NCBI GenBank assembly: GCA_020831965.1
Contig: JAFIFP010000009.1
Coordinates: 434,001 to 498,000, forward strand
Direction: 5' to 3'
DNA length: 64,000 nucleotides
Source: Idiomarina sp.
Lineage (GTDB): Bacteria; Pseudomonadota; Gammaproteobacteria; Enterobacterales; Alteromonadaceae
Part shown: in pieces, positions 54,088 through 62,780 of the stretch
Numbering within the stretch: position 1 is the stretch's first letter
Layout: every line of letters begins with the position of its first letter
The notes under the pieces: model-generated
Seen by the model: only the letters and a program-made list of their open reading frames with translations
Databases searched by the model: none
Told to the model about the DNA's origin: nothing
Made by a program: the position numbers and the translations under genes

Positions 54088-55380
54088 TTAGAACAACTGA
54101 ATCAGCACGCCACCGAGCGCCATCACTCCCAGTAATCGAAACACGCCCCACTTAAAAACCAAAGTAATCAACAGGGCCAGTGCCGTGAGCAGCACCGCCA
54201 ACCAAGAAACACTGGTGATATCCGGCAGTAACAGTGAGATTGCTGGTAATTCGATACGCTGCTGTTCCACAAACAGATAATTCAACGCGAACCACAGCGC
54301 AAGATTTGCGATTACTCCGACCACTGCAGCTGTAACAGCACTTAAAGCTGCGGCGAGACGACGCTGCCCCCGCAGTTTTTCTACATAAGGTGCGCCCGCG
54401 AAGATCCATACGAAACAAGGCAGAAACGTAATCCAAGTGGTCAGCAACGCCGCGAATGTCGCCGTCAACAGGGGAGATAAGGCTCCCGCTTCTCGGAAAC
54501 CAGCGAGGAAACCAACAAATTGCGTCACCAGAATCAAAGGACCCGGCGTTGTTTCAGCGAGGCCAAGCCCGTCTAACATTTCTCCCGGTTGCATCCAGCC
54601 ATAAACTTCTACCGCTTGCTGCGCCACATAGGCCAACACGGCATATGCGCCACCGAAGGTCACCACAGCCAACTTCGAAAAGAATAAGGAGATTTGCGTC
54701 CACACCGAGTCGCCACCAAAGAGCATGAACAACACCGCAATAGTCCCAAGCCAGAGACCTGCACAGATCAAGGCGGCGCGTTTGGTGCCGGGGCGAACCA
54801 CCACTTCTGGGATAACTTCGTTCGCATTGTGCTTCGCGTTAAACACGTCAGCAAACAGCCAACCAATGAGTCCCGCACCCAGCACGACCAAAGGAAAAGG
54901 CACCGAGAACACGAAGAGCGCAAGAAAGCCGCCGAGCGCAAGTAACCCCGCAGCCACCGACTTGAGTGCCTTTTGACTGAGTCGCACCAAAGCTTGGGCA
55001 ACGATAGCCAGTACTGCGGCCTTTAAACCAAAGAGTAAACCTTCAACGAGCGTCACATCACCGAGCAGCACATAGGCGTAGGACAAGGCCAGAATCATTG
55101 CCGCGCCGGGCAGGATAAAAAGAACTCCCGCTACGAGTCCGCCTTTCACACCGTGTAGTAGCCAGCCCACATAAGTGGCAAGTTGCTGGGCTTCGGGACC
55201 GGGCAGCAACATACAATAATTGAGGGCATGCAGAAATCGCGACTCGTCGAGCCACTTTTTCTCTTCCACAATAAGTCGGTGCATCAAGGCAATTTGACCG
55301 GCGGGACCACCGAAACTCAGCACGCCAATTCGCCACCAAATGGCGAGTGCTTCACGAAAGGGAATAGCGGAAGTGGACAT
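54088..55380 (-). CDS. chrA: Chromate transporter ChrA
   Basis: 430 residues, long-chain CHR protein with two CHR domains: FREALAIWWRIGVLSFGGPAGQIALMHRLIVEEKKWLDESRFLHALNYCMLLPGPEAQQLATYVGW (N) and LFFSKLAVVTFGGAYAVLAYVAQQAVE...GLGLAETTPGPLILVTQFVGFLAGF (C). Exports chromate by a proton-driven mechanism in the family. An upstream hypothetical gene lies 25 bp before its start. Confidence 0.94.
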   Translation of the reverse strand: MSTSAIPFREALAIWWRIGVLSFGGPAGQIALMHRLIVEEKKWLDESRFLHALNYCMLLPGPEAQQLATYVGWLLHGVKGGLVAGVLFILPGAAMILALSYAYVLLGDVTLVEGLLFGLKAAVLAIVAQALVRLSQKALKSVAAGLLALGGFLALFVFSVPFPLVVLGAGLIGWLFADVFNAKHNANEVIPEVVVRPGTKRAALICAGLWLGTIAVLFMLFGGDSVWTQISLFFSKLAVVTFGGAYAVLAYVAQQAVEVYGWMQPGEMLDGLGLAETTPGPLILVTQFVGFLAGFREAGALSPLLTATFAALLTTWITFLPCFVWIFAGAPYVEKLRGQRRLAAALSAVTAAVVGVIANLALWFALNYLFVEQQRIELPAISLLLPDITSVSWLAVLLTALALLITLVFKWGVFRLLGVMALGGVLIQLF

Positions 55381-55405
55381 GTCGCACCTTCAACTGGAGT
55401 GAAGG

Positions 55406-55771
55406 TCAGAGCCTATCAATTTGCTGGTATAAAGTCATGGCTCTTTGAAGTTGGGTGTAGCCATTCACTTGCGCACTGAGTTGAGACCAGTTTGGCGCAC
55501 GACTCTCACTATTTCTGCGAGTTGCAGGACTGCTCTCGGCCGACGTGCGAATTTCTGAGGCTTTCATTGTGGCTGACGTACTTTTGACGGCTTCGGCTGG
55601 ATCGCCCGCTTTCTGACGCGACAATTCCGCCAGTAATTTCTCTTCTTTCAGCAACTCTGGCGATTGCGCATCGGCGTTTGACTCTTGCTGACGGTCTTTC
55701 AGGAGGCCGCCCCCCGCAGTTGTTAGCGGGCGCGTGAGAGCAACATCTGGCGCAGCAAGGGTTGTATCCAT
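55406..55771 (-). CDS. Hypothetical protein upstream of chrA
   Basis: 121 residues, hydrophilic, with a central helical, Lys/Glu/Ala-rich segment (SPELLKEEKLLAELSRQKAGDPAEAVKSTSATMKASEIR) and Ser-rich linker. No signal, TM or known domain and no strong Shine-Dalgarno sequence. It lies 25 bp upstream of chrA on the same strand and may be cotranscribed. Real coding status is moderately supported by length only. Confidence 0.5.
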   Translation of the reverse strand: MDTTLAAPDVALTRPLTTAGGGLLKDRQQESNADAQSPELLKEEKLLAELSRQKAGDPAEAVKSTSATMKASEIRTSAESSPATRRNSESRAPNWSQLSAQVNGYTQLQRAMTLYQQIDRL

Positions 55772-55843
55772 AGTTCGGCGTCATTCCACAACTTCACATG
55801 ATCGTTGCGTTGATAAAGCAAGTGGCGTGCCAGTTTATGGTTC

Positions 55844-56746
55844 TTAAGGATGAACTTGCTCGCGCGCGATGAAATGTTGCCATAGCATCATCCCTGCCGG
55901 CCCCAGTTGTCGACTCGCCATTTTAACCAGATGAATTTCTGCCTGCATATGATCGAGAAAACCCGGCACGTTTAGCTCCACCAATTTCCCCTTCTTTAAA
56001 TGGGCGGCAATCAATTGCCGCGGTAGTACGCCCCACCCCATGCCACCCAGCACAAACTCCACCATGCTGCGTACATCATTGACACGAATCTGTGAACGCC
56101 CCGGCATGCGGAAGATTTGGTCTGGGTTAATGCCCATATTGAGCTCTTGAGGCATGATATAAGGGAGATTACTAAGCCCTTCACGGTCGGATGGCATACC
56201 CACTTTATCCACAAGCAATTGCGCGACCACGGCAACCAGTTCAAAGCGTGACACTCGTAAACTCTCGAAGTCGGCCATTTGCTGAAAAGTCGGCAACCAA
56301 GGCGTGATTGCGAAGTCCTCATCACCGTTAATGATGTGTTGCAGTGACGAAAGCTGAGAGTAACTACTCACTCTGATTTGCGTTGCCGGATAGGTGTCTT
56401 GCAGCTCAAGAATGATTTCTTGCAACATGAGGCCACTAATTCCAGCGTCGAGACCAATTTTCAATTCAGGTTCCGCCCCCTGCTGAAGTTGCTGCACCAC
56501 CGACTCTAAGCGCTCATGCTGACGCAAAATCTCGCGCGCATGGCGCATAAAGAGTTTGCCGTGGGGAGTTAGCTGCAATCGGTATCCGGTTCGATCCAAC
56601 AGGGGAACGCCCACGTCCTGCTCTAGCTTGGTCAAGGTCATACTCAGCGCTGGGGAAGTGCGATGAAGCTGATTCGCCGCAGCTTGTAAGCTACCCGTTT
56701 CAATGACGGTATGAAGCACCTGTAAGGCCCAATGATTGGCAATCAC
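55844..56746 (-). CDS. LysR-family transcriptional regulator
   Basis: 300 residues from GTG at 56746 with AAGGA 8 bp upstream. N-terminal HTH (WALQVLHTVIETGSLQAAANQLHRTSPALSMTLTKLEQDVGVPLLDRTGYRLQLTPHG), effector domain ending at 300. Divergent from the RND efflux operon, with about 97 bp between starts, so it probably regulates it. Inducer unknown. Confidence 0.93.
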   Translation of the reverse strand: MIANHWALQVLHTVIETGSLQAAANQLHRTSPALSMTLTKLEQDVGVPLLDRTGYRLQLTPHGKLFMRHAREILRQHERLESVVQQLQQGAEPELKIGLDAGISGLMLQEIILELQDTYPATQIRVSSYSQLSSLQHIINGDEDFAITPWLPTFQQMADFESLRVSRFELVAVVAQLLVDKVGMPSDREGLSNLPYIMPQELNMGINPDQIFRMPGRSQIRVNDVRSMVEFVLGGMGWGVLPRQLIAAHLKKGKLVELNVPGFLDHMQAEIHLVKMASRQLGPAGMMLWQHFIAREQVHP

Positions 56747-56843
56747 TTAAGTATTCCTTAATGAGATTTGAAATTACATTCAATATATCTTTATTTTGAT
56801 TGGGCGTAAAATCGCCGCATGTTCATTCCCTGGAGTTACTGAC

Positions 56844-57944
56844 ATGATCACGCGCCGCTCTATTGCCTTGCTCTCTCTGCTAGGAGCTTTCGGGCTTGCC
56901 AGCTGTTCTGGCGAACCCGCCGTAGACGAGTCTTCCGCACTTCGCCCCGTGAAACTGGCCACCGCCCATGTAAGCAACGAAGGCAACGTTCGCCGCTTCC
57001 CCGGCACGGTAGAAGCCACTCAGTCGGCTGACTTAACCTTTCGGATTGGCGGCGAACTCACCACCTTAAATGTACGCCCCGGCCATACTGTAGAAAAAGG
57101 TCAACTCATCGCCGCGTTGGATGCCACAGATTATGAACTCGCAGTGGAACAAGCCAGTGCGCGTGCAGAACTGGCCGACGCACAATTCTCCCGCGCGGAG
57201 CGGCTCTTAGCCGATGGCCTCATTTCACCTGCCGGTTTCGATGAAGCCAAAGCAGAACGGCGCATGGCGCGCGCTAATCTCAACACGGCGCAAGCGAATC
57301 TCAGCTACACCCAACTGCATGCACCTTTTGCTGGTATTGTCGCAAGCCTCCATGTGGAGCTCTACGAGAACATTGCACCGCAACGCGCCATTATTACCTT
57401 ACAAACTGACAGCATGATCGATGTGGCGATACAGGTCCCCGAGCGCCTCTTTGCGCGGGTACGCCGCGAGCTGGGCTACCAACCGGAAGTACGTTTCGAT
57501 AGCATGCCGGGCGAAGTGTTTCACGCCAGTATTCGGGAATGGGATCGCATCGCCGACCCGGCCACGAATACCTATCGTGTGGTGTTTTCACTTCCCAAGC
57601 CGGACCATATCAACCTGCTCCCCGGCATGACTGCGCAAGTTTCTATTGATAGTGGGCGCTTACTCTCTGGTTTGGACGGCGCAGTGCGTGTGCCTGTCGC
57701 TGCCGTGTTTACTGCCCCGGATGACGCCTTGGCTGCAGGTCAGCGTTATGTGTGGGTGTATGAACCTCAAGATAATCACCAAGGTAAAGTGATTCGTCGC
57801 TCTGTTGTAATTGGTCCCGCTTCGTCGCAAGACGTGGTTATCGTTGAGGGACTCGAGGTCGGTGAGCGCATCGTCATTGCCGGCGTGCACCAGTTGAAAA
57901 ACAAACAGCAGGTTCGCCCTTGGACTCGTGAGCGAGGTCTATAA
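56844..57944 (+). CDS. RND efflux periplasmic adaptor lipoprotein
   Basis: 366 residues from ATG at 56844 (GGAG 9 bp before). Lipoprotein signal LLGAFGLASCSGEP. HlyD/AcrA family: RPGHTVEKGQLIAALDATDYELAVEQASARAELADAQFSRAERLLADGLISPAGFDEAKAERRMARANLNTAQANLSYTQLHAPFAGIVA. Bridges the inner-membrane pump to an outer-membrane channel. Overlapping operon with the pump (2-bp gap). Confidence 0.93.
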   Translation: MITRRSIALLSLLGAFGLASCSGEPAVDESSALRPVKLATAHVSNEGNVRRFPGTVEATQSADLTFRIGGELTTLNVRPGHTVEKGQLIAALDATDYELAVEQASARAELADAQFSRAERLLADGLISPAGFDEAKAERRMARANLNTAQANLSYTQLHAPFAGIVASLHVELYENIAPQRAIITLQTDSMIDVAIQVPERLFARVRRELGYQPEVRFDSMPGEVFHASIREWDRIADPATNTYRVVFSLPKPDHINLLPGMTAQVSIDSGRLLSGLDGAVRVPVAAVFTAPDDALAAGQRYVWVYEPQDNHQGKVIRRSVVIGPASSQDVVIVEGLEVGERIVIAGVHQLKNKQQVRPWTRERGL

Positions 57945-57946
57945 CT

Positions 57947-60900
57947 ATGGATATCGCTCGTTACAGCATTGAACGCCCCACCTCTAGTTGGTTAGTTCTA
58001 CTCATTCTATTCATCGGTGGTTTAATCGCATTGAACCAATTGGGCCGGCTTGAAGATCCTGAGTTCACTATTAAGCAAGCCATGGTGATCACCCCTTATC
58101 CAGGGGCATCCGCAGAGCAAGTAGAGGAAGAAGTCACCTTCCGGCTTGAAAATGCGATTCAAGAATTGCCTTATGTGCGCCACATTACATCCACGTCTAT
58201 GCCCGGTTTCTCGCAAATTATGGTGGAGATGAAAGACACCTATCGGGCCGATGATCTTGCGCAGATTTGGGATGAACTTCGTCGCAAGGTGAACGATACG
58301 GCACGGGATCTGCCGCCGGGCGCCGGTCCAGTCACAGTAAAAGACGACTTTGCCGACGTGTTCGGCGTGTTACTCGCGCTAACCGGTGACGGCTACAGCC
58401 TACCCGCGTTGCGCGATCACGCGAAGTTCTTGCAGCGTGAGCTTTCGCTCATTCCTGGTGTGGCGAAAGTGGTACTCAGCGGTGAGCAGCAAGAACAAGT
58501 TACTGTGGAAGTGTCGCGAGCGCGCTTGGCTAATTTGGGCATTCCACCCCACCGTATTTATGACCTACTAGCGACGCAGAATACGGTGTCGCATGCCGGT
58601 CGTGTCCGGCTCGGCGACGATGCCGTGCGCTTTGCTACAAGCGGCGAGTTCACCACGGTCGAGCAGCTAGAGTCGCTGATTATTAGTAATCCCGGTGCCC
58701 GTGAGCAATTGTTCTTGGGTGATGTCGCCGAGATCCGGCGCCAGCTTGCGCCAATTCCATCACACCTAACTCGCTTCAACGGGGTACCATCCATGTGGAT
58801 TGGTGTTTCCTTCGCGGCGAACGTGAACGTGGTGGAAGTAGGCGCACAAGTGCAAGAAGCGCTCGATCAATTAACCTATGCCACGCCCATTGGCATGGAT
58901 TTACACCCGATTTATAACCAACCCGAAGAAGTCGAAAAGTCCGTCAGCGGATTCCTGTGGAATCTGGTTCAGGCTGTGGTGATTGTTATGATTGCCTTGC
59001 TGCTGACCATGGGCATGCGCAGCGGCTTTCTGATTGGCTTCGTGTTGCTCCTGACAGTGCTCGGCACCTTTATCTTCATGCTCATTGGCGGTATTAATCT
59101 GCACCGCGTATCCCTCGGTGCCTTAATTATTGCCCTCGGCATGCTGGTAGACAACGCCATCGTCATCACCGAAGGTATGCTCGTGGGCGTGCAACGCGGT
59201 AAAACTCGCTTGCAAGCCGCGCAAGATGTCTTGAAACAAAACCAGTGGCCGCTTCTGGGCGCCACACTGATTGCCATTATCGCCTTCGCACCCATTGGAC
59301 TGTCGTCTGATGCCACCGGTGAGTTTGCGGGCTCCTTATTCTGGGTTCTGCTGATTAGTTTAGGACTAAGTTGGGTTACCGCCTTGTTACTGATTCCATT
59401 TTTGGGAGATCGGCTATTCCGTCGGGGTGTCACTGTCGCAGCCAGTGAAGACGCGCTTTACGACAAGCCGATTTATCGGGGCTATCAACGGTTATTACAG
59501 AAAGCGCTCAGCTATCGGGTCATGACTATCGGGCTGATGGTTGTCTTGCTCCTCGCCGCACTGGCAGGTTTTGGTGCTGTCCGGCAGAGTTTCTTCCCGA
59601 GCTCAAATACACCGGTGTACTTCGCTGATTTTTGGTACCCCCAAGGGACTGATATTCGCGCGACAGCGGATGATATGGAGCGAGCCGAGCAGTACTTGCT
59701 AGCTCAACCGGAGGTCGTGAGCGTTGCCACCACCATCGGCCAAGGCGCTCCGCGTTTTACCTTGCCCTACTTGGTCGAAATGTCCCACGAGAATTATGGC
59801 CAGCTAATTGTCCGGGTTGCCGATCATCATGACTTACCAGAGCTTATGCAACGGACGCGCGACTATCTTGCGATGGACCATCCTACGCCGCGAGTGAAAC
59901 TCAGCCGGATGGAAATCGGGCCACCAGTGAAAGCCGCAATTGAAGTGCGTTTCTCCGGAGCTGATCCGGATCAGCTCCGTCAACTGTCCTTGCAGGCACA
60001 ACGTATTCTCACCGCAGATCCTGGCCTCGACAGCATTCACGACAATTGGCGTGAGCGTGCCAAAGTGCTGCGTCCGCAATTTAACGAAGGCAACGCCCGT
60101 CGTGCTGGTATTTCCAAGCAAGACGTCGATGACCTCTTGCTCGCGAACTTCCGCGGCCGTCGTGTCGGTGTTTACCGTGATGGCACGGATTTACTACCAA
60201 TAGTAGTGCGCGCCCCAGACGAAGAGCGTGTGTTCTTGGAGCAGTGGCAAGACATTCTCGTCTTTAGCCCAGCGTTAAACACTTACGTGCCTCTGACCCA
60301 AGTGGTGGATGATATGCCGCTAGATTGGGAAGATGCAGTTATTCAACGACGCGATCGTAAACGTACCCTCACGGTGATGGCAGACCCAAGTCCACTGCAT
60401 CATGAAACCCCGGCACAAATTCTGGCGCGAGTGAAAGCCGATATTGAAGCGATTCCATTACCACCAGGTTATACCCAGTCCTGGGGTGGTGAATACGAAG
60501 CCAGCGGCGATGCCAAAGCGGCAGTATTCCAGTCGTTACCTTTGGGCTACTTCGCGATGTTTATTATCACTGTCCTCTTGTTCAGTTCAGCGCGCAAAGC
60601 GTTGATTATTTGGACCACCGTGCCCTTGTCGATTATCGGCGTCACGCTAGGCTTAGTGATCACGCAGCAGGCCTTTAGTTTCATGGCACTGCTCGGTATC
60701 TTGAGCCTCACGGGAATGCTGATTAAGAACGGTATCGTGTTGCTCGAGCAAATTCGTACCGAGGAAGATTCAGGCAAGCCGGCGCATCAGGCACTCGTCG
60801 ACGCCGCCGTGTCGCGTGTGCGTCCTGTGTCAATGGCCGCACTGACCACCATACTCGGCATGATTCCGCTGCTATTTGACGCGTTCTTTGCCAGTATGGC

Positions 60901-61009
60901 GGTCACCATTATGTTCGGTCTCGGCTTTGCGACTCTGCTAACGCTGATCGTCATTCCAGTGATGTACAGCCTTGTAATGCATTCCGGCAACCTAGCCACA
61001 GTGAAGTGA
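57947..61009 (+). CDS. RND family inner-membrane multidrug efflux pump
   Basis: 1020 residues; two repeats of TM bundle and large periplasmic loops. Motifs GRLEDPEFTIKQAMVITPYPGASAEQVEEEVTFRLENAIQEL, ALGMLVDNAIVITEGMLV and GMLIKNGIVLLEQIRTE. HAE-1 type, proton-driven drug efflux. No outer-membrane TolC component is present locally. Downstream TetR and upstream LysR are likely regulators. Confidence 0.95.
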   Translation: MDIARYSIERPTSSWLVLLILFIGGLIALNQLGRLEDPEFTIKQAMVITPYPGASAEQVEEEVTFRLENAIQELPYVRHITSTSMPGFSQIMVEMKDTYRADDLAQIWDELRRKVNDTARDLPPGAGPVTVKDDFADVFGVLLALTGDGYSLPALRDHAKFLQRELSLIPGVAKVVLSGEQQEQVTVEVSRARLANLGIPPHRIYDLLATQNTVSHAGRVRLGDDAVRFATSGEFTTVEQLESLIISNPGAREQLFLGDVAEIRRQLAPIPSHLTRFNGVPSMWIGVSFAANVNVVEVGAQVQEALDQLTYATPIGMDLHPIYNQPEEVEKSVSGFLWNLVQAVVIVMIALLLTMGMRSGFLIGFVLLLTVLGTFIFMLIGGINLHRVSLGALIIALGMLVDNAIVITEGMLVGVQRGKTRLQAAQDVLKQNQWPLLGATLIAIIAFAPIGLSSDATGEFAGSLFWVLLISLGLSWVTALLLIPFLGDRLFRRGVTVAASEDALYDKPIYRGYQRLLQKALSYRVMTIGLMVVLLLAALAGFGAVRQSFFPSSNTPVYFADFWYPQGTDIRATADDMERAEQYLLAQPEVVSVATTIGQGAPRFTLPYLVEMSHENYGQLIVRVADHHDLPELMQRTRDYLAMDHPTPRVKLSRMEIGPPVKAAIEVRFSGADPDQLRQLSLQAQRILTADPGLDSIHDNWRERAKVLRPQFNEGNARRAGISKQDVDDLLLANFRGRRVGVYRDGTDLLPIVVRAPDEERVFLEQWQDILVFSPALNTYVPLTQVVDDMPLDWEDAVIQRRDRKRTLTVMADPSPLHHETPAQILARVKADIEAIPLPPGYTQSWGGEYEASGDAKAAVFQSLPLGYFAMFIITVLLFSSARKALIIWTTVPLSIIGVTLGLVITQQAFSFMALLGILSLTGMLIKNGIVLLEQIRTEEDSGKPAHQALVDAAVSRVRPVSMAALTTILGMIPLLFDAFFASMAVTIMFGLGFATLLTLIVIPVMYSLVMHSGNLATVK

Positions 61010-61037
61010 TTGCTATACTGAATCTATTGGACTGCTG

Positions 61038-61051
61038 CTTTCGTATGAAAG
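61038..61051 (+). promoter_or_regulatory. Candidate TetR operator
   Basis: CTTTC-GTAT-GAAAG (61038-61051), a small palindrome between the RND pump and the TetR-family gene. Low specificity; proposed only by position. Confidence 0.25.
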
Positions 61052-61071
61052 TAAGATCATAAGGAGAACCT

Positions 61072-61641
61072 ATGGCAACGCGCGATGAGATTCTTGATGC
61101 GGCTCTGCGACTTGGAGCCGCATGTGGCTGGGAGAAATTGACTCTCGACGCAGTTGCGCGGGACTTACAAATCTCCTTAGCCGGAATCTATATCCATTTT
61201 CCGCAAAAGGATGATCTGGTGGATGCATGGTTTGATCGTGCTGATCAGGCCATGCTTGCGCACTTTCCCAAACCTCTCGACAGTGATGGCAATGCCTCAG
61301 GCGCTGAGCGCCTTGAAGTTGTCATACGCACTTGGCTGCATGCACTCGCGCCCTATCATAAGCTTACGGGTGAAATGCTGCTCTACAAGCTGGAGCCCGG
61401 TCATGTTCACTTGCAAGCGGCCGGTATTTTACGCATTAGCCGAACGGTGCAGTGGTTTCGTGAAGCTGCCGGTTTAGAGGCTTCTCATCTAAAACGTATA
61501 GGGCAGGAACTGGCGCTGACCAGTCTATTTCTCACCATCTTCGTCGCTTGGCTCAATGACCGCTCTGAAGAACAGCACAAGAGCATGGACCGACTTAAAC
61601 AGCTCCTGCACAAAGGGGAAGGCATTCAACTCTGGCTCTAA
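61072..61641 (+). CDS. TetR-family transcriptional regulator
   Basis: 189 residues; N-terminal HTH (EILDAALRLGAACGWEKLTLDAVARDLQISLAGIYIHFPQKDDLVDAWFDRA). C-terminal domain with no recognised ligand. AAGGAG precedes ATG by 6 bp. Lies 62 bp downstream of the RND pump, same strand, likely part of its operon. Confidence 0.9.
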   Translation: MATRDEILDAALRLGAACGWEKLTLDAVARDLQISLAGIYIHFPQKDDLVDAWFDRADQAMLAHFPKPLDSDGNASGAERLEVVIRTWLHALAPYHKLTGEMLLYKLEPGHVHLQAAGILRISRTVQWFREAAGLEASHLKRIGQELALTSLFLTIFVAWLNDRSEEQHKSMDRLKQLLHKGEGIQLWL

Positions 61642-61671
61642 GCATTTCCGAAACCATTACTTCTGAAAGAC

Positions 61672-62184
61672 TTAGGCCCGGGACCAGCCTTCGAGTTGCA
61701 GTAGTTGCTTCTTAATCGACAACCCACCGCTATAACCTCCGAGTCCGCCGTCTGCTGATATCACTCGGTGACAAGGAATGATAATGGGAATTGGATTACG
61801 CCCGTTCGCCTGTCCCACTGCCTGATAACCTTTCTCACACTGCGCAGCCTGCGCCAATTCACGATATGAACACGTGACACCATAAGGTATTTGCACTAAC
61901 GCATCCCACACCCGGCGCTGAAATTCAGTACCAGAGGGTGCGAGTGGTACCTTAAATTCCTTGAGGTCACCCGCAAAATAGGCGGCCAGTTCTGCTTTGC
62001 AGAGGTCACTCACCCGATTCGCCATGGTTACACATTCGTGCCGCAATGCGTCAGCCAACCGTGACGCCTGTGCCAAAGGCTCCACACCACGACCAAATAA
62101 CAGCATTACAACTGCGTCCTCGTTAGTGACTAGCGTCAAGGGCCCGAGAGGACTCGCCCACTCGTCAATAAATACGCGACTCAT
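61672..62184 (-). CDS. ogt: Methylated-DNA-[protein]-cysteine S-methyltransferase
   Basis: 170 residues. Catalytic C138 in IPIIIPCHRVISADGGLGGYSGG; helix-turn-helix GVTCSYRELAQAAQCEKGYQAVGQANGRN. Suicidally repairs O6-alkylguanine. Single domain, no AdaA part. Confidence 0.95.
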   Translation of the reverse strand: MSRVFIDEWASPLGPLTLVTNEDAVVMLLFGRGVEPLAQASRLADALRHECVTMANRVSDLCKAELAAYFAGDLKEFKVPLAPSGTEFQRRVWDALVQIPYGVTCSYRELAQAAQCEKGYQAVGQANGRNPIPIIIPCHRVISADGGLGGYSGGLSIKKQLLQLEGWSRA

Positions 62185-62285
62185 AAAAATCTTCCCATAA
62201 CAGGTTAGGAATTAGTATGGCTCAGCTCCCTATGAGGCTCAACTAAACCCATATAAGGAGCCAACCACAACATCAGTCGCGACCA

Positions 62286-62780
62286 TCAATGGTGATGATC
62301 ATGCCCTTCACCTGTGACTTCGGGTAACGACTGAACTCCCAAGCCATAGCGGTAAACCAGCTCCGCACCATGCCAACTCGCAAGCAGCAGCAAAATGAAT
62401 GATGCCAGCATTAAACCATGACAGACAGCGCGCGCCAGCCGCTGACGCTCCTCTGCAAACTGCGGTAACCGCAACCACAACACCACGGCAGTAATAAACA
62501 CCACACTCAGGTATAGCGCCCAATCACGATGCACCGCCATTGCTACATGGGATGGTCCATCATGAGGAACAGTGAAGTATGCCCAGATGCCCGTCACCAG
62601 CGTCAGCAAGACGGCGAGCACAGCGGTACCATAAAGCCACGGCTGGATCCTCACCAGCTCTTCACGCTGTTGCACTCGCGAGGATAATTGAAGCGCGCCA
62701 TATAGAATGCAACTCAAAAATACCAAAGCCACGGAGAACTTAACGTAAATTGGATGCATATTCGGAATAATTTCAATCAT
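62286..62780 (-). CDS. DUF2231-like membrane protein
   Basis: 164 residues, four hydrophobic helices (12-28, 50-70, 88-108, 122-145) and a histidine-rich tail (EGHDHHH). The N-terminal IPNMHPIYVKFSVALVFLSCILYG resembles DUF2231 (HPLHPxLVHFPIAL). Its ATG overlaps the CusA-type gene by 4 bp, suggesting a metal-related role; histidines could bind metal. Confidence 0.8.
   Translation of the reverse strand: MIEIIPNMHPIYVKFSVALVFLSCILYGALQLSSRVQQREELVRIQPWLYGTAVLAVLLTLVTGIWAYFTVPHDGPSHVAMAVHRDWALYLSVVFITAVVLWLRLPQFAEERQRLARAVCHGLMLASFILLLLASWHGAELVYRYGLGVQSLPEVTGEGHDHHH

Noticed and set aside
56747-56761. TTAAG-N5-CTTAA palindrome as a LysR operator
   Set aside because: It coincides with the AAGGA ribosome-binding site and GTG start of the LysR gene, so the symmetry is probably incidental.
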